Source: Helichrysum umbraculigerum
Taxonomy: Eukaryota; Streptophyta; Magnoliopsida; Asterales; Asteraceae
Reading direction: 5' to 3'
DNA length: 64,000 bases
NCBI GenBank assembly: GCA_949592205.1
Contig: CATIUR010000003.1
Span: 80,008,501-80,072,500, forward strand
Shown in pieces: positions 1 to 8,956 of the stretch (the first letter of the stretch is position 1; the number at the start of each line of letters is the position of its first letter). The position numbers were made by a program, and so were the translations under genes. The notes under the pieces were generated by a model that was not told the DNA's origin, ran no database searches, and saw only the letters and a list, made by a program, of their open reading frames with translations.

Positions 1-175
1 CGTGGTTTGTCTGGGTGTGCAGGTCTGTGACGAACATCAGCTTAAATTCAACAATTTGAGGTCGTTTTGGGGACATAATTAGTTTATGAAACACTCTAGC
101 ATGATTATATATGTAATCTAAACATGTAAAATTAACAAAAACGTAAACGATTCCTTACAATTAATTTGATGAACG

Positions 176-252
176 GATGATGATGATAATGGTGATGAAG
201 ATGGAGGAGATGATGAAGATGATGATGATTCCAGCAACGATGATGATGTTGA
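176..252. repeat. GAT-rich imperfect trinucleotide repeat
   Basis: Imperfect GAT/GAA trinucleotide run. It makes an artificial poly-Ser reading frame on the minus strand and a poly-Asp frame on the plus strand. Nothing else supports a gene between 1 and about 480; the rest of that stretch is AT-rich sequence I cannot assign. Confidence 0.7.
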
Positions 253-479
253 TCTTGTTAATTTGGTGTTGTTGCTGTTTTTGGATTTTGAAAGAGAAAG
301 AGAACCGAGAGATTGAGAGGGAGAGTTGAGAATGAAATGAAATGATCGAAGGGTGTGTTTGGTTTGTTCATCCGGCTCCAATAATTGGAGTCGGTTGGGC
401 TCCCATTCGTAGTACAAAATACCCGTGTTTTTGTACCCGATCGAAAAAAATAGTAAAATGTTTTAATTCGATAAATTTC

Positions 480-1004
480 TAAAAATGAATTCGTTTATAC
501 TTTTATTGGAAGTATTTTATAAAAATACCTTTAGTGAGATATAATAATATATCTTTGTTTTACGTTTTAGAGACGGATACGATTCGAGTGGTTTCGTTTC
601 GTTTGAGTAAAATGTTATAAAACGAAATATGTTTCATTTTAATCCAAGTAAATAATAATTATCATTTTCAATAATAATACATTATTTATAAAGGTTGTCG
701 CGAATGATTTGATTTTGTACGATACGAATACTTTATATATTATCAAAATAATATATAATAAATAATGAGTTATTAAATAATAATTCTTATATTATTTAAT
801 ATTGTTTTTCACCAACGCCATATATATATGAATCGGAAATTTGGCCGATTTGATAATTGCACGATTAAATCTAATCGAGTACTGATATATATATTCATCA
901 ATATATATTTGACACATACAATTAGCCTAATACATAGCACTAATTACATGTAATTCCAAATGATTAGGAGCTAAAAACTAGTCCTAATTTTGACGGGTGT
1001 CACA
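480..1004 (-). mobile_element. Chromovirus-type LTR fragment (U3 end only)
   Basis: The right part (about 690-1004) parallels the U3 end of the B-element LTRs (24530-24779 and 52910-53165). Both have a gattagg...ctagtcctaattt...gacgggtgt terminus, preceded by an AT-rich block with 'caccaacg' and 'tacatgtaatt'. The orientation is minus, with the LTR start at about 1002-1004. The left limit is vague because the similarity fades, and no second end or internal region is attached, so this is a truncated relic. 1005-1050 is unassigned. Confidence 0.6.
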
Positions 1005-1050
1005 TATATCGGGTGGTATGATATTACCACATATTGAAAACAATCTATTA

Positions 1051-1249
1051 AGAGCTTCCAGCTCAAGTGGCACATGGTGTTTCACCATGACCTCAAGGTC
1101 ATGGGTTCGAACCCGGATGTGAGCAAAATGCTCTCCGGGATGGAGACAGGGGTTTTCTCTCGAAATATTCGGGTTTCCCCTGGAATTGGTGATGGGTATA
1201 TGAAGAGGCAATGCCACTGAGCCCAATACTGTCTTTCAAAAAAAAAAAA
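1051..1249 (+). mobile_element. tRNA-derived SINE
   Basis: About 200 bp. A box-A-like CAGCTCAAGTGG lies at 1059-1070, and a perfect RNA polymerase III box B, GGTTCGAACCC, at 1104-1114, about 34 bp further on, as in tRNA-headed SINEs. The element ends in an A-run (1238-1249). Flanking sequences ATCTATTAAGA (1043-1053) and ATCTTTAAGA (1249-1258) look like an imperfect target-site duplication differing by one indel. SINEs encode no protein and depend on LINE reverse transcriptase. The open frame through it is spurious. Confidence 0.8.
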
Positions 1250-1327
1250 TCTTTAAGATGTTAGTTTCTTGGGATAGAGTTTAACGATGTTAGAAGGTAT
1301 TTATCGATAAATTAATATAAACAGAAG

Positions 1328-2184
1328 CAGTGGCGGATTTAGAAATTCGTCGTTGGGTATGCAAAAATCAATGTAAAATTTTATCCAATCACGATAAGCA
1401 ACACAAAAGTTGTATCGTTTTTCTGGGGTGAAGTTTTCCGGGTTGGTTCCTCGACTCGATTAGTCAATTACTTATCATTTAGATCGAGATTATTAGATCA
1501 AAGAGCCCTTAAGGGACAAATTTGCTTATTCAATTAACCCAAATCTTAGATTTAGGATCTATAAAGAATGCTAGAAATTAGATATGCTAAATATTTTCAA
1601 GAATAATACCGGTTAGTTATAATAAACACAAAAGACCCAAACGAGTCTAATGCAAAATAGTAAAAAGTGATCGGCTACAAAAAGAACAGTTACATAGGGT
1701 TTATATACTTTTAGTTTTGTATGATGAGAAAAGAGAGGCCGCCAGAAGCCGAGTCACCGAGATGCGAGAGGCGTATAGTAAGCATAAGCTGTACCGAGGA
1801 TAGCAAGCGACAAGAGCCGGACAACAGAGAAGGGAGTGTAGGCGACTACCTACCGGACAAAGAGAGGCTGGCAGGGGTCGGGATTGTTGGTAAGCGACGA
1901 AGCGGTGATTAATTTATTGAGTATTAGTTTTTATGTGTTAAATTCACTATAATTGTTAATTTGATCATGGAATGCAATACAAATAAACTATGATGATTCT
2001 TTTGAATGTACGTTAATGGTAAATGGATCTATTTTCTGAAGTGGGTATGCACACCATTTGGCCAAGGTATGCACTTAGTGTTAAGATCTTACAAACCACA
2101 TGAAAATTAATTTTTTTTACACTACTTATATTTCTCATAGGGTATGCAAGTGCATACCCTAGCTTACACACACATCCGCCAGTG
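1328..2184. mobile_element. Non-autonomous hAT-type DNA transposon
   Basis: An 857-bp element flanked by a perfect 8-bp target-site duplication, AACAGAAG (1320-1327 and 2185-2192), the size typical of hAT elements. Terminal inverted repeats are CAGTGGCGGAT on the left and CACTGGCGGAT on the right (as reverse complement); a GGGTATGCA motif follows inside both ends. No transposase frame is present. The interior has a GC-richer patch (about 1730-1895) that could be captured sequence, but its 63-codon frame matches nothing I know. Confidence 0.88.
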
Positions 2185-2200
2185 AACAGAAGAACTTTCA

Positions 2201-2348
2201 TTAAAAAAGAAAACGACCTTCACAATTGTTTTCACGAGGTAGATTTGTTGTCATGACAATTTTTTAGTTGAAACTTTAATTTAAAAAGAAAACGACCCCT
2301 ATAATTGTTTTCACGAGGTAGATCTTTGTTGTCGTGATAATTTTTTAG
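2201..2348. repeat. Two-copy tandem duplication, period 80 bp
   Basis: The block starting TTAAAAA and containing 'gaaaacgacc', 'attgttttcacgaggtaga' and a run of T occurs at 2201-2266 and again at 2281-2348 with a few substitutions. It sits directly beside the hAT insertion site. Confidence 0.8.
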
Positions 2349-2375
2349 ACAAGTGTAACTTCTTAATCAAAGTAT

Positions 2376-3100
2376 CACTAGTATAAATTTGGGCTTTGGT
2401 CACACCAGAAAAGTGTGATGAAAACTATATGGTCACACTTGTTTTTTCAGCTTGTGTGTGACTAAAGATGCCATGACCAAAGGGGTCCATACGGTCACAT
2501 TATATGGTTAGTGGCCGTATCCATTTAAAAAGAGTAACCAAAACCATAAAATGTGTGACCATATGTTCTTTAAAATCAAGTGATAGTATAATTTGTGTAA
2601 CTATTGTCCATCCAATGGCCACTTGAATTGTATGTTTGTGTGGCTATTTGTAACATTTAGTCACACAACGAGTGTTTTATTTTTGAGACTTGTTTACATA
2701 AATTTAAGTCAAAAGTGACCAAAAGTGTTAATAAGTGTGACCATATTCTCTTTAAAGTCAGGTAAAATTGTATTTTGTTGACCATATGCTCTGTAATGTC
2801 AAGTAAAGTTGTATTTTGTGTGACTATTGTCCATCCAATGGCCACTTTATGTTTATGTTTGTGTGGTGATTTGTATCATTTAGTCACACAACGAGCGATT
2901 TATTCTGGAATTTTGTCACATAAAATTAAGCCAAAAGTGGCTGTAGGTGATAATAAATGTGACCATATGCTCTGTAAGGTCAAGTAAACTTGTATTTTGT
3001 GTGACTATTGTCTATCCAATGGCCACTTTATTTTTATGTTTGTGTGGCGTTTTGTATCATTTAGTCACATAACGAGTGGTTTATTCTGGGATTTGGTCAC
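2376..3100. mobile_element. CACTA (En/Spm-type) transposon, left end only
   Basis: Starts with CACTAGTATAAATTTGGGC, the terminal pattern of plant CACTA elements, preceded by a possible 3-bp target duplication TAT (2373-2375). The interior consists of diverged direct repeats: the 'ctattgtcCatccaatggccact' block begins at 2601, 2824 and 3005, with 'tgtgaccatatg' and 'tcacacaacgag' in each unit. No transposase is visible. No right terminus (TAGTG) was found, since an LTR begins at 3101, so the element is truncated. Confidence 0.65.
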
Positions 3101-5551
3101 TGTTGGTGGCCGATCAGATCGGTGTCGTTAACGATGACTAATCGGTTGCAACAGCAGGTTTTAAATTTATATTTAGCGGGGCTTAAATTATATTTACTAC
3201 CTACTCTGGTTAGTAAGCGGTAAGTATAACCTAAGATCGTTCTATGAATCTAAACGTGTGGGTGATTAAAGCTGGTGCTTTCAGTAGGGAAGTCTTTAGG
3301 ATGGAACAAAGTAGGTAGGTTTGGGGGTTTTAAACTAAAGACAAAAAATTAAAGTGCAGAAAAGCAGATAAAGATAAATATGTGATTGCTGAGATTTCGA
3401 TGATTAGTATTTCGGGATGACAGAGTAAATAGGGATGATGCTTAATGAGGTAACTAAACTATTAGGCGTAAAACTCAATTTTCCATGGGCATGTCACTAG
3501 GAACTAGGTTATCATGATTCTGATCGGAGCAATACGCAAACTTCCAATACTTATCTAGTTGAAAGATAAGCAACCTATTTTGGCTTTATACCGAGGTGCA
3601 TGAATCCGTAGCGTATTGTCTCATAGGTACGACCGTTCTTAACCCCTAAGATAGTTTACTACTCTATTAGTAGGCAAATTAATAACTTCGTATGTCTAGA
3701 ACGCCGATTTTGTAAGACTTAGTGTTTTAAAGATTCTAGGTTGCTAGGACTTTACTCTTATTTCTAAGCCTTGTTGTTATTCATTAAGATCTGGTTACTT
3801 CGACTTATGACTTAAGTTTCTCCTTTTCAAACAGTTATACATACCTGGATTATTCGTAGTTTGTTAAAATGTGTTTCATATGCAGACCATGCCTTTCAGT
3901 AGTAGACGGTGTACTTTACATAGTAAGTCCAGGGATTCTTACATCCAACATGCGGTCAAGAGCAATTAACGGTGAAAGCGACACTCTAAACTAATTAAAT
4001 GTAAAGTGATGCGTGTGAAAGCGTCTAGTTTTATTATTTATAAAGTAAATGATATACTAGTCAATACTATCATACAACCAGGCAAGAATACCCGATCGGA
4101 ATAGTATAGCTATGGCAAGTCCAGGTAGAACACAGAAAATACAGGAACGATGTTATTCAGTTAAATTGGAATTATTGATAAAGCAGTAAAATAGGGGTAC
4201 ATTTTAGTTCCGTACGAACGTTCAAGATGAACTAATTAACTAAACCAAACAACATAAAACAAGATAAAAGGAACATATAAACAATTGGAGATAGACATGT
4301 AATTGCTTAGAGTCTTCGCACTCAGATTCATATTATCCGATTCATGTGTTTTGATTGTCTGATTGTGATTTCTTTTATATTAACTTAGTTAGTAATCAAA
4401 GAATCCAAGGTAAATGTAAATTAGCCAACGTTTTGGGTCCAACTAATTTCTATAACCTAGGGTCCCACATAAAATATCGATCCGACGTCTCAAGAATTAT
4501 ATGTTTCAATTGCGTGCTTTTCCCTAGATTATGCATTAAGTATTCATGACTTGTTATGATTAATCCTTGTGGTATGACTCAACAATACCTACTAATAATC
4601 TCTTATTAGCTTGCTCATTTTAGATTGATTAGTTACAGTCTCTTAACCTATCAAACTCAATATATTTAGCAATGACTATAAACCTAGATTCATAATCATC
4701 AATAATCAATAGCATCAAAGGAACTCAATCTCAACGACACTATTAACCACGTTAAGTAATAACTAACAATCACCAATAAACAAGGATTTACGGATAACAT
4801 AACAATCTTCAATCAGACAATTGATCCAAAACACAATTATAACCATAAAAAAATCATAATCAAATATTATTAATCTAAACAATTGACAATAAGTCTAATC
4901 CATGACTCAATCATACAAAATCAGTTTCAAGATCTGAAACAAAACACATAGACGATGTTCGAATTGAAATCGGAAAAAGATATGCAAACCAAATCATAAA
5001 CCGAATGAAATAGAATCGATATGGATTGATCCTACCCTTTTGCGCCTCCGAATCGCCATCGATTTCTCCCAAAAATGGGAGAAAACTCCCTTGTTCGGCT
5101 GGTGTTCGTCTGGTTTAAGTTGTGTGAAGTTAGGGTTAAAATGAGATTTTAACCTAATCTGGAAAATTGATCCATACGGCGTATGGATTACAAATAAGCC
5201 CGGCCCAGCTCCGCGTTATATTGGGCCTCCTCCTTTTTAATCCATACGGCGTATGGATTGAATTTTAGGACTATTTTCCATATTTTTCATCATTTTCAGC
5301 TCATCTTTCTTTCTCTTTCCGATTCAAGCTTCATATACACCTATTCCAATCCAATCTTGCATATCTTCATTCTCTTAGCTTCTTTTCTTCACGATTAGCT
5401 CGTTCTCTGTTTCTTTTCGATCCAAGTTCCAATTAAACTCGTAAATGCAAATATAAACGAAATAAGTATCTTATTCACATAAAATGCATAAGAAATCTAC
5501 TAAACAAAGTGGTAATTAGTACTGCAATCTAGTACATTTTGGCGTTTATCA
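3101..5551 (-). mobile_element. Athila-like LTR, solo or truncated
   Basis: 2451 bp with TG...CA ends in the minus orientation (it reads TGATAAACGCC... on the minus strand). The plus-strand left end shares the block 'gttttaaattta' plus 'gta-agtataacc...ggtcgttct' with the LTRs of A and T, so it is a further family of the same lineage. No internal region, primer site or polypurine tract is attached. Flanks GTCAC and TGAAG do not match, so a clean solo-LTR event is not proven. 5552-5621 is unassigned. Confidence 0.7.
5170..5258. promoter_or_regulatory. Two copies of a 19-bp palindrome in an LTR
   Basis: ATCCATACGGCGTATGGAT, a palindrome around one central base, occurs at 5170-5188 and 5240-5258, 70 bp apart. 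It lies where the A and T LTRs carry their GCCGTATACGG array, and shares a TACGG-like core with it. Confidence 0.75.
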
Positions 5552-5621
5552 TGAAGCAGTGCAGAAATGTAAACCTAATATATACAACAAGTGGTTTCAC
5601 TGTGTCTTACTTATTGCATGT

Positions 5622-8160
5622 TGTGACAACCGTCAATTTAGGACTATAGTTTAGTGCCTAATCAAGGGTAATACATGTAATTAGTTCTGTGTTAGGATGA
5701 TTAATGTATCAATTATTATATATATTGTTGAATATATATCTACACAATTATACGATTTGTTTAAATCGTACGAGTTTCAAATCGAACGTATTTCGATTCA
5801 ATAAATACGGACGTTGGTGAACAATTTTATTAAGTAATACAAGGATTTTAATAACGTTATTACACTTAAAAATATTATGTCAATAATATTTAGTATCCAA
5901 GTTTTATCACACGATTAATATAAACGCGAATAAAATGTAATTTCACAAACAAAACGGGACGAATCACCTTTTATAACGTAATTATTAAATGTTTAGTAAA
6001 ATACTTCAACAAAAATACTGAATAATTATTCGTATTTTGGAATATATATTAAAACATAGAAAATAAATATTTAACGTTTAAACTACGGAGAAAAACGAAC
6101 ACCGCACGGAGCGGGAACGCGGGGCGAAAATGGGAGTTAACCTCCCATCCTCACCACCTTTTCTTTTCATTTATTCTTTTCTTTCTCTTTCTTTCCTTCC
6201 TTTTCTCTCAACTACCACCCACCACCACCATATTCATCATCCTCCAAAAATCACCAAATTAACACACTAAACGACCTCGGATCTTCAAGCTTGTTTGGGA
6301 CAAAAGATTCACCACTTCACGATCTACACTTTCATCTTTCCGGAATTTCATTTCGGCGATTTGTAAGTTTCCGACACAACTCCGAAAACTCTCGTTTTTA
6401 AGTTTTATAACTTGCTAGTTGTTTGTATAACCTTGTAATGTCCTAAAATGGGTTGGGTAAAAATATTAGGCCGATCGATGGCCGGAAAATGCGTTTTTGA
6501 AGTTGAAACTCCGATCAGACCCCGTACGTCGCATTTGGCCTGGAGCAAATGCGACGCAGCGACCTACGTCGCACTATATCCCCAACGTCGCATATAGCGA
6601 CGCAGCGACCTATGTCGCACTATATCCCCAACGTCGCATATAGCGACGCAGCGACCTACGTCGCACTATATCCCCAACGTCGCATATAGCGACGCAGCCT
6701 ATTACGTCGCATTGACTTGCGAATGTCGCACATAGCCACGCAGACCTTAACGTCGCAAACCGAACCTACGTCGCATGAGCGACGTAGCACCCTACGTCGC
6801 TATTGACTTAGCACTATTGACTTTGGCGACGCAACCCTTTTCGTCGCAAAACTCTTACGTCGCAAGATGCGACGCAAACACTAACGTCGCTCCCTACGTC
6901 GCAGGCTACGTTGCAGGCTACGTCGCACAAAACAGAATCTTCAAACCTCAAAATTTTCGAAGTCAAAGTTACTGTAGAAAAGTCAAATTTTACTGTAGCA
7001 ATTCACTGTAGCAATTCACTGTAGCAACAATATAATAACATTTTAGAACTATCGTTACAACCGTCACCAACGGGCCGTACACACTTTCAAATACACAATT
7101 AAATCAACTAAGTCGTTGAAACTTAGATAATTCAATCAAACAAGTCGTCGCAACTTGTACCAATTTATTCAAACAAGTCGTAGTAACTTGTAACAAAACA
7201 ATCAACCAAATCGGGGTAATTTGGACATTAAGTTAGACAAACAATTCAAATGATAGTCTTTCGGGATACCAATACAATTAATGACAATTTAAGTGTCGTG
7301 GACACATTCAGGTTTCAAGCCTTTGGATACCAACTCACAGCTAATTACTTCAAGTTTATTAAATTAAACACTTCAAGACTCAGGTGAGTTTCATGGCCCC
7401 ATTTTCACTACTTTTACTAGGGGTGTGATATTACTACTTCATTTTGTTTTACAAGTAGAACGCAAGTGCCAAACTTCAAATACTACATGAGTTTCAAGCT
7501 AATCAATTTAAAGTCCTCCATAGCATAGTCTCTAGTATTTATAGCGTGAATGTTAGTATATGATATCATATGGGATTGACAATCCTCATCCGGGTTAGCA
7601 CGCACTAACCGGTCAAACGGATGTATTAGCATTTGGGAAGACGAGTGTTGATTAGGCACTCGTAGGAGGCATTTCAAGTTAGGTTTCCTTAAGTGGGCCT
7701 GACAAATCAAGTTAAGCTCAGACTATGTGCTCATGGACAGTATAACTTTTATTTTGCTTAATTGCATTTTAAATTCAATATAAATCTTGCGGTTCTTACA
7801 ACTATACACTGACATACAAACCTGTGAGCTCACCAGCGTTTTCGCTGACCCATTTTAGTATTTATCACAGGTACCCAGCAGTAGTTTGGCTGCACAAGCA
7901 GGAATTATTAGCTCGAGTCAGCATACATACAACTAGAGATTGGACTGCATTATTATATTTTGTAAAACTAATTATGCTATGTAATCTCTCAATTTCAGGA
8001 ACCGAGCTAATATAACTATAATTTGATTTAAACAGTTACTTTATTTATTCAAGTTTAAAACGACGCATATAGTGGTCGTTCATTATATCTTAAGTGCTTT
8101 GTATATTGATTAGTGACACCCAAATCAAGCTTCCGCAAATCATTAAATTTGGGGGTGTCA
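5622..8160 (+). mobile_element. Solo LTR, chromovirus type (LTR F)
   Basis: About 2.54 kb, plus orientation, beginning TGTGACAACCGTC and ending GGGGGTGTCA. It is collinear with the B-element LTRs: an AT-rich U3 start, a pyrimidine-rich block (about 6160-6240), a splice-donor-like GTAAGT (6363-6368), a repeat array (6526-6927), a palindrome (7558-7571) and an acceptor-like TTTATCACAG (7861-7870). There is no pol, primer site or polypurine tract next to it. CATGT lies directly left (5617-5621) and recurs 2 bp to the right of the end (8163-8167), so the target duplication is imperfect. Confidence 0.8.
6526..6927 (+). repeat. ACGTCGCA / GCGACGCA inverted-motif array
   Basis: About twenty copies of ACGTCGCA-like octamers and the reverse-orientation GCGACGCA. 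In the core, a 46-bp unit repeats exactly (ACGTCGCA starts at 6585, 6631 and 6677; a partner octamer lies 19 bp before each, at 6566, 6612 and 6658). Downstream the array degenerates into scattered motifs. It occupies the same position as the TGCGACACA array in the related B LTRs. Confidence 0.85.
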
Positions 8161-8956
8161 TACATGTCATGGGCACAGATAACTACTTACCATAATTAAG
8201 GTTGATCAGTTCCTAATTACTAGGTTGCAGTCACGTGAATAACCAGAAAGGGTACTTCATAGATTAAACTTAAGTTCATAAAGTCTTAACAGTACAAGGG
8301 CTACTAATTCCTATTTTAACTGAACGTGTTTTACGAACATTATTTTACAGTGCGTTGACTTTCGTAGGATATACCAGTTAGTTGTGAAGTTGTATTATCC
8401 TTTCGGAATTCCAACTATTTAACCAGAGCTGATTCCAGTGATATAACTACATTCGGTCGTTTACCGACTTTCATACGTTTGTACTCCGCTTAAAAGCGTT
8501 TCCAGTACTATATCGAGTAAATAGTCGAATAGGGGCCCGTCATATCACTTTATGATTGTCGCACACTAATTATATAATGTCATCCCTACTTATAATTATC
8601 TACATCATCAACAATCACAATAATAAACTACTCGCAATTCATGGCAATAAATAAATCACATACCAGGTAATAATACATATTTAAAATACGAAATAAGACA
8701 AGTATGATAAAGGTTTAGATATCACTCGGAAATAAATGCCTAAAAGGGTATTATTATGAATGAGAAAGTGGAATTTGTGATTCCAAGAATGAGAATGTAA
8801 GAATATGAAAGAGTGTGTGTTGAATTGAAGCCTTGGGGCCTCTATTTATAGGTGAAATCCGGTTCATTTTAGCAATCCAAGGAGCACGTTAGCAAAAGGT
8901 GCTAAAGGTGGTTGCACATGTACCCTAAAGCGCGAAAAGGTCTAGTACATGTAGCC
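8161..8956 (-). mobile_element. Element C LTR, left part (interrupted)
   Basis: Athila-like LTR in minus orientation, continuing at 20124 after the inserted element A. It aligns with the A LTR through 'aaggttgatcag...gcagtcacgtga' (about 8200-8240) and the 'tccctact...caacaatcacaat' block. The promoter TATA (TATAAATAG on the minus strand) is at about 8852. The distal U5 end is missing: the LTR stops abruptly at the boundary with solo LTR F. Confidence 0.75.

Noticed and set aside
118..417. Minus-strand Ser-rich frame of 99 codons
   Set aside because: The Ser run is the translation of the GAT-rich repeat; no domain or second supporting feature.
1059..1114. tRNA gene
   Set aside because: Boxes A and B are present but the sequence runs on for 130 bp to an A-tail, so it is a SINE head.
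1721..1912. 63-codon frame inside the hAT element
   Set aside because: Short, no resemblance to a transposase or any known family; charged composition from a GC-richer patch.
5617..8167. CATGT as a clean target duplication of LTR F
   Set aside because: Adjacent on the left but displaced by 2 bp on the right, so recorded only as imperfect.
5552..8956. 3101-5551 being the missing U5 half of the C LTR
   Set aside because: It has its own U3-type end (TGATAAACGCC on the minus strand) and its own palindromes, so it is a complete separate LTR.
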